NCBI GenBank assembly: GCA_014218235.1
Contig: CM024758.1
Span: 75,030,206 to 75,094,205, forward strand
Length of the DNA: 64,000 nucleotides
Direction of reading: 5' to 3'
Source of the DNA: Colocasia esculenta
Taxonomy: Eukaryota; Streptophyta; Magnoliopsida; Alismatales; Araceae
The position numbers and the translations under genes are program-made. The notes under the pieces are model-generated. The model was not told where the DNA came from and did not search any database. It saw nothing but the letters and a program-made list of their open reading frames with translations. This document shows positions 12,868 to 23,897 of this stretch, piece by piece (within the stretch, counting starts at the first letter, position 1; the number at the start of each line of letters is the position of its first letter).

Positions 12868-13816
12868 TATTGTGAAGTTGCATGGTATTCCGAAGTCAAT
12901 TATCTCAGATCGTGATCTGAGATTTACATCTAGATTTTGGCAGAGTTTGCAGCAAGCTTTTGGCAGCCAATTGAAGTTGAGTTCGGCATTTCATCCACAA
13001 ACGGATGGACAGTCCGAGAGGACTATTCAGACATTGGAGGACATGCTTAGGGATTGTGTTCTTGATTGGAGAGGAGATTGGGAACGCCATCTAGCTCCTG
13101 TGGAATTTGCATATAATAATAGTTTCCATTCGATTATAGGTATGGCTCCATTTGAGGCTTTATATGGGAGACCTTGTAGATCCCCATTGTGTTGGGAGGA
13201 AGCAGGAGATCGGCATCTTGTGGGTCCAGAAGTGGTGCAGGAAACATCGGCGAAGATTCAGTTGATTGTGCAGAGATTGAAGGCAGCACAAGATCGTCAA
13301 AAGAGTTATGTGGATTTGAGGAGAAAGGACTTGGATTTTGAGATAGTAGATCATGTATTTCTCAAAGTGTCACCAACCAAGGGTGTAGTGAGATTTGGGA
13401 AGAGAGGTAAGTTGAATCCTAGATTCATTGGTCCTTTTGAGGTATTGAAGAAGATGGGGAATGTGGCATACCAGCTAGCTTTGCCACCATCCTTGGCAGG
13501 AGTACACCCGGTTTTTCATGTATCCATGTTGAGAAGGTATGTTCGAGATCTGGCTCATGTGATTAGCTATGAACCGATGCAGTTTCAGCCAGATTTGTCT
13601 TGTGCGGAGTAGCCTATAGAGATTCTGGATCGGAAGGTTCAAGAATTGAGATCTAAATCTATTCCTTTCGTGAAAGTCTTATGGAGGAATTTCTCGCGTG
13701 AAGAAGCAACATGGGAACTTGAAGAAATGATGAAGAAACAATATCCATCGTTGTTCGGTAAGTGTTATAAGTCAATCTTTGAGGACGAAGATTATTTTAA
13801 GGGGGAGAGGGTGTAG
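12868..13816 (+). pseudogene. Gypsy A integrase C-terminal part with chromodomain
   Basis: This continues the frame cut at 253. It holds the second catalytic Asp (SDRDLRF, about 12908) and the catalytic Glu (TDGQSERTIQ, about 13005). The C-terminal region follows (APFEALYGRPCRSPLCW, HVFLKVSPTKGVVRFG, GKLNPRFIGPFEVL, YQLALPPSLAGVHPVFHVSML). After an in-frame TAG (13610-13612, a Gln CAG position in relatives) comes a chromodomain (EILDRKVQELRSK...VLWRNFSREEATWELEEMM). A C-terminal chromodomain defines plant chromoviruses and can steer integration to particular chromatin. The frame runs through the PPT and stops at 13814-13816, just inside the LTR. Del/Tekay is the likeliest clade. Confidence 0.9.
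13799..13811 (+). other. Polypurine tract of A
   Basis: AAGGGGGAGAGGG lies immediately before LTR start TGTAGTACCC and overlaps the end of the pol frame. Confidence 0.9.
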
Positions 13817-16595
13817 TACCCTAGATTTTTGCTGGATTGAATGATGCAATTGTGTGTATTTTCTACATTTAACAGTAAATTGTAACTTTGATGAACTTGA
13901 CGTCAAGATTTACGGACGTTGACTACAGTTAACGGCATGATTGATTGTCGTCTATTGTCTGTCAACGACAGGGGATTGTGCCGTTTATAATTTTCTTGAA
14001 TATTTAGTTTTTCGGACATATAGTTTGACGACATGATCGATGGATGTCAACTTCATGGTCGACGACAACATAGGTTGACGTTAACATGACTTCCCAGTTT
14101 TTATTATTACCATTCCGGGGAGAAAAGATCGGTCGTTTCCAAAGCATTTAATGAGAAAATCGGGGCGTTTTTGGTTCAAGGGTCAGGATTGAAGCTTAGA
14201 TGGTCTGTAGGAGTCCTTATAAGACCTTGATTTGGCCTTTAGGAAAGAGTTTTTGCACTGTTTCGGATGTAAGAAAAGAGGGCCGAAGGAAGGGTTGTTG
14301 TGCGGTGTTCGTGCTATCTGAAGCCAACTGAACCAAGGGAGAACTACAAGGATTGTGAGCAGAGGGTTCTCCAGGCATGGTTGCAATCCTGGAGGTCGGA
14401 CCGAGCATTTGAAGACGGTGGAAAAGGGACTACCTTGTGACCAAGGCGGGCGTCTTCAAATCTTTACCCGTGACGTCAGAAGGAGGGTTAGAGGCAAGTA
14501 GCATGGGGGAATGGTTTAGGATACTATGTTCTATAGATTTACCATTTTTACAGATTTTTAAGCGCATGAAATAAAATGTAGGAAGGGGTTAAAGTTCCGT
14601 CATTTCATGTGCGGTTTTCTGAGTTTTCTGGTCGAATGAATTAAACGTCAACATCAACCGTCATTTATTTCATGTAAACGTCAAGCTTTTGGATGCCTAT
14701 ATATATATTTTGGCGCTATGTGCCGCCGTCAACTGATATTAACGACATGGTATGTTGACGTTAACATGTGTAAACGGCATCATACCTTGCCGTTAAGTTC
14801 ATCAGTGTTGTTTTCTACAAAATTCTAATTCTGTGTATATTCTGTAAACTAGGCATGTGTAGGGTTTTTGGTTAGGCTCTGTTATGTAAAATCTTTACTG
14901 TTATGCAGCAGGAAAATCATGGCAATGATATATGGATTATGTATGGATATTTTAAAGAAGTTTCGTTAATCAAGTAAATAGAAAATGAAATAGTTGCAAG
15001 CTTGATCCATGTTGTGATGTTTTAATTGAGAATTGTACTGTTGTTGGATGGAATTACGGACCCATTGTGCTCAGTTTTTACACAGTAATTGCATGATCCT
15101 TCCACTGTTGTACCATGCTAAGTAGTTCAAGTTTATGAGAATTAATCATGAGAAATGATACAGAACTCAAAAAATTATGAAAAATTATAAGTGTGAAGCA
15201 TGATTAGAAATAGAATTTTTGTCAAATTTTTTGAATTTTCAGAGCACTGTACGTACTGTTATGATTTTCTGAATGGTAAAAATGTGCATGGAAATCAAGT
15301 GATGGAGAAAAGAGTATGAATGTTTAACCATGATGAAATCAGTAAAAGTAGTATCATGATAGATTACTATTGTATAGTAGAATAATAATTTCAGAAATGA
15401 GAAAATGTGTTGTGTAATCTTGCATTATAGTCTTGCTAATTATGCATGATTTTATGAAAAGCATGATATAATTTCATAATTGCATGAAAACATGTATTAA
15501 ATTTCTGAAATGATATGGCCAATAAGACATTGCTATTATAGAGATGCCTACATGGAACTACACCATGGAATGCCCCTATGGTAATGGTTCACCTACATGA
15601 ATTGACTACATGAATCCATGGGCAACGGATTGAAATCTTGGAGGTAAACATGTTCTACTGGTTAAGGTGGGAAGGACTTTCCCCGGTATTACGCAATAAC
15701 CAAGACTTCATCACTGTTTTGCCAAGCTGATAAGTGAATGTTTTCTCTACATGATCTCTATTAATAGTGGGGCTATGTCTTGGCAAATATTCCTATATGA
15801 AATGAACTACATGCTACATAACAAATGAACTACATGTTACATGATAAATGAACTACCTGCTACATGATAATTGACTACATGCTGCATGAAATTGGTTACA
15901 TGCTACATGACATTAAATACATGTTATAAGACTTTGACTCTATGCCATGCCACATGAAAATGTTTAATGTTTTGTTATTATGTGATGTTATCCGCATGTT
16001 ATATGAAGTCTTATTCTACATGATAAGTTATCATCATGAGTAAAGAGTGAATGCTAAATGAATTAGAGCATGATGATAGGAAGAGCTATATGATATCAAG
16101 GATAAGAAAGGGAATATGCTATCATGTTTTAAAATTTTAGTATATGATAAATCTTGAACTGTTTTTCCTTGTTGCTTGTTGGGTCTAGTAGACTCACACT
16201 TGATTAACATTTCAGGAGAGGCTGAGAATACCGAGGAGTTAGTGCACTCTGACTATGAGCGTGAGGACGTGGAGGCTTAGTTATTTTCTTTGAATGTGTT
16301 TGAGAGACTATGTATGTGAGAATAAGTTGTAATTTGAACATTATGTTATTTTTGGACTTGAACTGTTACTACTTTGAACTATTATAGTTCTTTTTTTATG
16401 CTTTAGACTTGGTAGTTGGATACAATGTTGATTGAAAAATAAATTTCACATTCCGTTGCAATTTGTTGGAATTTAATTGTCATTTATGTATATCTCAATC
16501 TGAACCGATTATTGTTGGATATTTTTCACTGTAATACCACTATTAGATCCGATGTGAGTTGGTACAACTGTACCGGGTCTAAGAGGGGCGTTACA
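13812..16595 (+). repeat. Gypsy A 3' LTR
   Basis: This 2784-bp LTR runs from TGTAGTACCC to GGGCGTTACA, after which the copia B sequence begins directly. A TATA motif TTATAAG is at 14217-14223. Words of the TGACGTTAAC type are dense at 13895-14085 and 14640-14800. The pair AACGGCA (14773-14779), 8 nt, TGCCGTT (14788-14794) repeats the design in K. The 5' LTR is outside the window, so the target duplication cannot be tested. Confidence 0.88.
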
Positions 16596-16868
16596 TCTTT
16601 AAATATCAATTTTTATCAAATGGATGTAAAGAGTACTTTTTTGAATGTTTTCATTAAAGACAAAGTTTATCTTGAGCAACCACTAGGTTTTGAAGATGCT
16701 AAGTATCCAAATCATGTTTTTCGTTTAAAGAAGGCACTATATGGTTTGAAACAAGATCCAAAAGCTTGGTATGAAAGACTAAGTGCTTATCTTCTATCAC
16801 ATGATTTTTCAAGAGGTAAAGTAAATAGCACTTTATTTATTATGAAATTTTCAGAACGGATCTTAATT
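16596..16868 (+). pseudogene. Copia B reverse-transcriptase fragment
   Basis: This translates to a Ty1/copia RT stretch (NINFYQMDVKS, FLNVFIKDKVYLEQPLGFEDAKYP, FRLKKALYGLKQDPKAWYERL, STLFI). It is near-identical to 42572-42843 of copia E but a separate copy, because E still has that interval. It is cut on the left by the LTR of A and on the right by the broken end of C at about 16869, before the YVDD box. Confidence 0.88.
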
Positions 16869-19800
16869 GGACTTAGCTTTCCTTTGACACCAAACCTCTA
16901 AATTCCCCGAGTAGGAGACACCTTCAAGAGTACATGATCTCCTATTTGGAATTCCAAGTCTATCCTCCTCTTGTCGGCATAGCTCTTCTGTCTAATTGAG
17001 AAATCTTGAGCCGATCTCGAATGACTTGTATATCCCTGGTTGTGGCTTGTACCATGTCTGGGCCTAACCATTGTTGTTCCCCAACTTCATTCCAGCATGC
17101 AGGAGATCTAAAATTTCTACCATAGAGTGCTTCAAATGGAGCCATTTTTATGCTCGCCTGGTAACTATTGTTATAGGCGAACTCGATTAAAGATAGTTGC
17201 TCATTCCAGTAGCCTTCAAAGTCTATGGTGCAGGCTTTAACATGTCTTCTACAATTTGATTTGTCCTCTCAGTCTGTCCATCTGTTTGCAGATGAAAAGT
17301 AGTACTAAAATTGAGTTTAGTACCTAGTGTAGTTTGAAGTCCTTTCCAGAAATGAGAGGTAAATCTTGGATCTCGGTCTGAGACTATAGATGATGGCACT
17401 CCATGAAGTCTTACTATCTCTTTTACATAAAGGACAGCTAACACGTCCACAGACCACTTACTCTTGATGGGCAGGAAGTGTGTAGACTTAGTTAGTCAAT
17501 CAACGATGACCCATATAGAGTCGAGTCCACCACGAGTCTTGGGAAAACCCATGATGAAATCCATGCCTATACTTTCCCACTTCCACTCTGGGATGTCTAA
17601 AGGTCTGAGTACACCGGCAGGGTGCCGATGTTCAACCTTTACTTGTTGACAAGTAAGACAATGAGCAGCATGCTCGTCTACTTCCCTTTTCATATTTGGC
17701 CACCAAAATGTTCTTTTCATGTCCTGATACATCTTGGTACCACCTGGGTGAATAGTGTACTTGGTTTTATGAGCTTCATCCATTAGTTTCCTTTTCAATT
17801 CTTCGTTGTCAAGCACACATGTTCTCCCTAGGAATACTAGCCTTCCATCCTCAGTCATAGCAAAGTCTGGTTTTTCTGCTAGGGTTTCCTTGACACGAAC
17901 CAAGAATGGATCGTTATCTTGTTGGGCTTTGATCTCCACAAGAAAGTCAAATTGAATCTTGATATTGGCAACCAAGACTCGATCATCTCTATGTTCAATA
18001 TTCAAGTCTAACCTTGCGAATTGTTCTAACAGTTGCATCTCGCCAAGAATTAGACTAGATAAGGATGCCATCGATTTCCTACTAAGAGCATCGGCCACAT
18101 CATTTCCTTTGCCTGGATGATATTGGATGTTGAAGTCGAAGTCCTTTAAATATTCCAGCCATCTTCTTTGCCTCATGTTGAGTTCCTTTTGAGAGAATAA
18201 GTACTTCAAGCTTTTATGATCTGAGTAGACAGTGAATTGATCACCTTATAGATAATGTCTCTAGATCTTTAATGTGAGGACTACAGCAGCCAACTCTAGA
18301 TCATGCACGGGGTAGTTGACCTCATGAGTCTTTAATTGTCTGGAGGAGTAGGCGATGACCTTCTCTTTCTGCATCAGTACACAGCCTAAACTAATTCCCG
18401 AAGCATCAGTATAGACTGAGAAACCTTCTCCCTCTATAGGAAGAGCGAGAACAGGGCCGAGGTCAAGCATTCTTTTAAAGTTTGGAAACTTTTCTCACAC
18501 TCTTTAATCCAAGAGTAGGGATTCTCCTTCCGTGTAAGATGAGTGAGAGGAACAGCGATCTTGGAGAAGTCCTTTATGAACCGCCTGTAATATCTAGCCA
18601 CTCCTAAGAAGCTTTTGATTTCTGTGTCATTAGTTGGTCTCTCCCATTTAAGTTCAGCTTCAACTTTGGAGGGATCAACAGAGATGTCGTTCTTGGAGAT
18701 AACATGGCCCAAGAAGGATACTTCTTCAAGCCAGAACTCGCACTTGCTCAACTTAGCATATAGTTGGTTGTCTTGTAGAACTTGTAGAGCTATCCTCAGA
18801 TGTTCTTCATGTTCTTCCTTTGTTTTGGAGTATATAAGAATATCATCAATGAATACGACTAAGAACTTATCAAGGTATGGCCGGTATATGCTATTCATGA
18901 GTTACATGAAATCTATAGGAGCATTGGTCAGACCAAAATGCATAACAATAAATTTGTAGTGTCCATACCTGCTCCTGAAGGCCATTTTGTGGATGTCGTC
19001 GTCTTTGATCCTCATTTGATGATAGCCAGATCTGAGATCAATCTTGGAGAAATATTGTGCTCTAGATATCTGGTCGAAGAGTTCATAGACTCGAGGCAAT
19101 GGATACTTGTTCTTAATGGTCAGTTGATTAAGTTGCCGATAGTCGATGCATAACCTCATAGATCCATCTTTCTTCTTTATGAACAGGACAAGTGCTCCCC
19201 ATGGGGAAGTACTTGGTCTAATGAACCCCTTTTCTAGTAGTTCCATCAGTTGTGCCTTTAGTTCTTTTAACTTGGCAGGTGACATCATGTATGGTTGACG
19301 TAACACAGGTGCAGCTCCAGAGATTAAATCAATAGAGAAGTTTACATCTCGTTCAGGGGGAATTCCTGGCAGCTCCTCGTGGAAAACATCAGGGTAATCC
19401 TGGACTATATGTATGTCTTCTATCTTGGATCCCTTCTTTTCAACCACTATGGCCACAAGGAAAGCAATGCATCCTTTCCTTGTCATGTTGTGGGCCTGTG
19501 TGGCAGAGACTAGAGACATTTGTTTCTTATGTCTAATTCCAGTGAATGCTAACTTAGGAAACTCACTAAACGTAACCTTCCCTTTCTTACAGTCGACACT
19601 CGTCCCACAGGTGGACAACTAATCGACTCCAAGAATCGCGTCATAGCCTTCCACGGCCATACACACCAGGTCGGCTCTTAGGTTAAGTTCTCCGATCATT
19701 ACATCGGCTAATGGCAAGTATTTGTTCAATTTTTCTTTCTCTCCCAGTGGTGTTGTAACAGAGAATTCAGACCCCATAGACACAGGTTTAACATTCAGAG

Positions 19801-19880
19801 TATCAACAAAGTTTTAAGATATGAACGAATGTGTAGCGCCAGTATCAAACAAAACAAATGCTGATTGAGAGAAAACTTGT
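16869..19880 (-). pseudogene. Element C pol: protease, RT, RNase H, integrase
   Basis: Protease active site DTGATHSF is at about 19846-19823. RT follows (LRQPYMMSP, KKKDGSMRLCIDYRQLN, YFSKIDLRSGYHQ, FIDDILIYSK near 18850, FLGHVISK). RNase H has FSVYTDASG near 18440 and HPGKGNDVADALSRK near 18090. Integrase has a zinc finger (HPGGTKMYQDM...HCLTCQQV, about 17755-17640), then catalytic GMDFIMGFPK, SDRDPRF and TDGQTERTNQI down to about 17270. It ends in KVSPTRG and GVKGKL at 16870. Stops include GVD*LS (Trp position, about 19620), FM*LM (about 18900) and two near 18240-18280. The order protease-RT-RNase H-integrase is that of Ty3/gypsy. The motifs fit the Del/Tekay chromovirus group. Confidence 0.92.
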
Positions 19881-19899
19881 AGTGTACCTTCCACCACGC

Positions 19900-20878
19900 C
19901 ACCTTCCTCAATGGTTTCTTCATCTCGAAGGGCTTGCAGTCTACCCTATTTCTTTGGCACCATTGGACGTTTCTCGTGTTCTTTGAGTAGCGGGTATTCA
20001 GAGATGTGATGCTCTCAACTGCCACAACACAGACATGCGCCGACCTTCCTCTAGCACTCATCGGCGGTGTGACCTGGCTTGTCACAATGTTTGCAGTTGC
20101 CTTTGGCTGGAGTAGTGGGGACAAACACCTTGGGCTTCTTTTCTTGACTAGATCCTTCCGTGATGTAGAAAGGATGCTTCTTGCCGATATGCGGCTTAGC
20201 ACTTGAAGAGCCGGGTGTCAACTCCTTCTTTACGAACTTTCCTTTTATATGGTCAGTGAAGTCCGTAGCATCTTCTAGCAGTTGGGCCTTCTTAACCATC
20301 TCAGCATATGTTTGGATGTCGAGAGGGGCTAGTTGTGTGATATACTGGGGCTTGAGGCCATTAATAAAATGCTTAGCCTTCATCCTTTCAGTGTTTACCA
20401 GATGATCGGCGTAGCGTTCCAGCCTGGAGGATTGAGCCTCGTAATCAGCCACAGAAAGGCTCCTCTGTTTGAGAGTGGCAAATTCCGCAGCCTTCCTTTC
20501 TTAGACATGTTCCGAGAAGTATTTGGAGTTGAAAGCTTCCTTAAATTCAGTCCAAGTGAACTGACCATTTGCCCTGGTCGCTTCCACCAACTCCCACCAG
20601 GAGCGGGCATCTATCTTCAGTTGAAAAGTAGCAAGCAGCAGCTTATCCCCTGCCGCACATTGCATAACACGGAAAATCCTTTCCGTCTCTTTAAGCCAGT
20701 GCTCAACTTCATCTGAATCAGTGGTACCGCTGAATCTTGGTGGATTCAAGCTTCTAAAGTTACGATGCAGCTCGCCTGCACCACGATTTCCGCCACCTTG
20801 TGCAGCTTGCAGAAGTGCATAGGTGAGCTCATGAATTGTTTGTTGCATTCCCCTCATCTGAGCATGTTTACCAGTCAT
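19900..20878 (-). pseudogene. Element C gag with zinc knuckle
   Basis: The frame opens MTGKHAQMRGMQQTIHELTY at 20878 and shows GELHRNFRSLNPPRFSG, the capsid signatures ARSWWELVEA, YFSEHV, VADYEAQSSRLERYA and NTERMKAKHFINGL, then a zinc knuckle CKHCDKPGHTADEC near 20085-20050 and a degenerate second one. A TAA replaces a residue after YFSEHV and a TAG follows the first knuckle, where relatives have Trp. The N-terminal word HRNFRSLNPPRFSG is shared with D gag, which shows close kinship. Confidence 0.88.
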
Positions 20879-21064
20879 CTTAATTGCCTAAGTTCCTACA
20901 AAAGTAACTTATCGTTAAGACATTGATATGGAATTTAATTTGTGCATGTGTAGGTTTATTTTAATTAGTACCCACGGTTCTAACCATATCTTACATAGGT
21001 AGGGTAACTGACTCTAGTCGAGGAGGGTCAACCTAGATCATCATATACTTAAGAACAACCTTAC
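20879..21064 (-). other. Element C leader lacking a recognisable PBS
   Basis: These 186 bp lie between gag and the LTR. Directly after the LTR end the minus strand reads GTAAGGTTGTTCTTAAG, with none of the TGGTATCAGAGCC that G, D and F have at this place. The primer site seems lost or decayed. Confidence 0.6.
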
Positions 21065-23890
21065 TGTCACACCCCGATGCGGAATATCATAGCGTGAGGC
21101 AGTTGCAAGTGAGCGAGTATAGAGCGTATAATAGACATCAAACCATTGGACAAAGAATAATGCTAAATCAAATGTATATCATTGATAATTACTCAAATGT
21201 CGATTACAACCACTAATATCAAAGCCATTCTATAGCGCCCAAATGACATCATTACAATGGTTGAAAGTAAAAGACTAAACTAAGACTCTAACATAATACT
21301 AATACGCCAGGGTACTCTTAATTCACTCCTGGTCATTCCCATCCTCATGTCTTCTTTAGCTTCACCTGAGAACATATATCAAATAACGTCGGGTGAGCGC
21401 TAACGCCCAGTAAGACTTAAATCTCGAGATCAGGCATTCTTTAAATGATTAATGTATTAAAGGGCAGAGTAACTATTGATAAGGAAAAAGAGTCAGGTAT
21501 TATCAAGCAAGTGATAGCACGATTCATATAGCACAAGCATCAAGTATAGCACAAAGAGCAAGATGGCCATAGCACAAATAGCACAATATAGTTCACGATA
21601 GCACAACAAGTTGAGTATAGCATAGCACTTTGATTGTCATTTAGATAGTCGAGATAGATAACACTTGAGTGTAATGCCAAACACTCTGGTCAATTAACTC
21701 CCGCGGGCACTAGCACTTTTGGGCGCACCTCCCAGGACCAGACCGGGTCCTTTATATTGCCAAGCATTAGTCATATTGTTTATCTTTAGACAATCAGTCA
21801 CATGGCCATAGAGAGTACCAAGAATAGATGAGAGTATTTGATGAATAGACGAGAGTATAGAGAACGTGAATAGATGAGCGAATAGAGTATAGATGAGATC
21901 TATGGGTCAATGCGCATGAAACAACGTTAAATGGGCGATAGTAACGGTTGCACAACACGCATAATTGGTGCTGGCAGTCAGGTAGAATTCACTGACCAAC
22001 CAATGGCCATGCTATGAACATAGTCTAGAGGTCCGGCGTGATCTCGTGGTAAGAGAAAGAGCATTCTAAGGCCGTTTGGATCATGCTGATCCCTAAAGGG
22101 TGTTATAGGTATTGATGGTACAACCAGCTCGTCGACCATGTGGGAATCCATGGACAGAGGAGATTTACGGAGGCCTTGAATAAGGATTCACTAGTCTGGC
22201 AGAAAGAATATCTGACGGAGAGTTTGTCCAAGTCAAGAGAAAGTGTATATAGAAACAGGTTGCTCGACGTTCCAGAGGAATTCTAGAACAGTGGAGCGTC
22301 GGTAACGGTATTCCAAAACATCGAGAGAAACGAAGACGAGTCCATTAAAAATAGGGCAATTTATATTATTAAAGTAAATTACCAGATATATTATGAGATA
22401 TTTTGATACCATGTCATGTCATAATGGATGGTTGCAAGTGTGTGCACGTGGTAAAGAGAATCATAGATATGAAAAGATCATGTGTATGGCTTTTAATTAA
22501 CTATTACATATCCATGTTCAAACATTTTCTTTTACTGCATTTGAGACAGTTAACAGGAGGTATATTCACTGTAGAAAGTCAAGAACCACATAAATTTGGG
22601 GTTTATACACAAAATTCCAGAAGGTGACGTACCCTTGTAAGGAACGCGACAGGGTACATTCAGAACATGACGGGGTCTGTCAAAGATCGCGACAGGACCG
22701 TCTGGAACAGACAGACAGAATGCGACAGGTTTCTGGTCATGACCCACTCCTGAGAACGCGGCCTATTGGGCCGTCGCATTCTCAGGGTCTATGCTTGAGC
22801 CCGAAAAGGAAAAGACCTTGCCTTGGATTGTGGTCCAGGCTTTCCAAGGATTGACACAAGGGCGTTTAAAATTCAAATCTCGGTGTACAATTGATGAAAA
22901 ATTATGAAACAAGTTTTAAATGAAACTAGACTTGCGAGGGTATAACCAGTAAAGAGGAATTAGAAACATAGCATGATATTGATAGGTTTTGCTCTGATTC
23001 TTTCACATCAAACATAGAACATGGTACAGTGATGGAAAAAGAATTAATTCGTTCAAGATACTCCATAGAAATTGGGGGAAAAGATGGCAAACGAATCCTG
23101 ACAGCATGTAGTATGTTCAGTAAAAATTGCATAGCACGAGGTCAAGTGTAGATAGAGATCTAAGGTAAACATGAGGGTTTGGGAGCATGATATTAACAGA
23201 ACTTCCAACAAGAAACCCTCATGATAGGGTCGATAGAATTTAGGGAAAATAAAAGGCTTTTGTTCCTGGTTTTAAGAACAATCTACAGACGAGAGTAATT
23301 TAATTTTGCTTGTGAGAATGCCTACCTTTGGGTCGATTTGGCTTCTAGGGTTTAGAACTCGAAGAACAACTTGTAGATCTTTAAACAAGCCTTCTCCCCA
23401 CGATTCCCTTCTCCTTTGGCCTCTCCTTCACGTCCAGAAAGTCTCAGCAATGCAATAAGGTCGGCCATGAAGAGGTTGGGGGTGTATTTAAGCATCTGGT
23501 AAGTTTAATTCCGATTGCAACTCTAACTTCTATTAAACTCCAATTTCCTTGTTTCCTTCAACCTTCCAAGCTTTACTTCTCCTGATTGGGTTAGGTTGGG
23601 TTCCAATTTCGTACCTAGCTAATTAGGGTAGGGTTAGGAGTCCAATTCCAACATAAATTAGCTATATTGATGATTTACTTGCTCTTTTTAATTTAGGAAA
23701 TAATAAGGTTACGAATTTAGGGTATTTTTATCATATTCCATATTTCAAAATTCATATTTTGGCCCAATAACTTTTATATGAACTATTTAGCAAAGCTCAT
23801 TACTTATTTTTATTTAATGGTTTTTAAATAAATCATTTTTCTTTTAAATTTTCCAATTTATTTATTTAGTAAAAATATTGGGTTGCTACA
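21065..23890 (-). repeat. Element C 5' LTR
   Basis: This 2826-bp LTR reads TGTAGCAACCC to GGGGTGTGACA on the minus strand. A TATA-like TTAAATAC is at about 23491-23484. A GCGAC/GTCGC palindrome cluster occupies 22615-22790, some 0.7-0.9 kb downstream of it. The block from about 22117 to 22345 closely matches F 31108-31345, including an imperfect GTTCTAGA-type hairpin. Confidence 0.88.
22615..22790. repeat. GCGAC/GTCGC palindrome cluster in C LTR
   Basis: The strongest repeat is 22749-22786, where CCTGAGAACGCGGCC pairs with GGCCGTCGCATTCTCAGG apart from one mismatch and a 2-nt bulge. Further half-sites (ACGCGACAGG, TCGCGACAGG, ATGCGACAGG) lie at 22645-22735. Confidence 0.75.
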
Positions 23891-23897
23891 GAAGAAG

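Larger units (their letters stand above)
16869..23890 (-). mobile_element. Element C: Ty3/gypsy with gag-pol, 3' end truncated
   Basis: Reading right to left there is a 5' LTR (23890-21065), a short leader, gag, protease, RT, RNase H and integrase. The element stops abruptly in the integrase C-terminal region at 16869. No chromodomain, PPT or 3' LTR remains. It is the only gypsy element here with recognisable pol enzymes throughout. Its LTR shares a long segment with F and shorter ones with D and G, so C-like elements are the natural candidate helpers for them. Confidence 0.88.
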
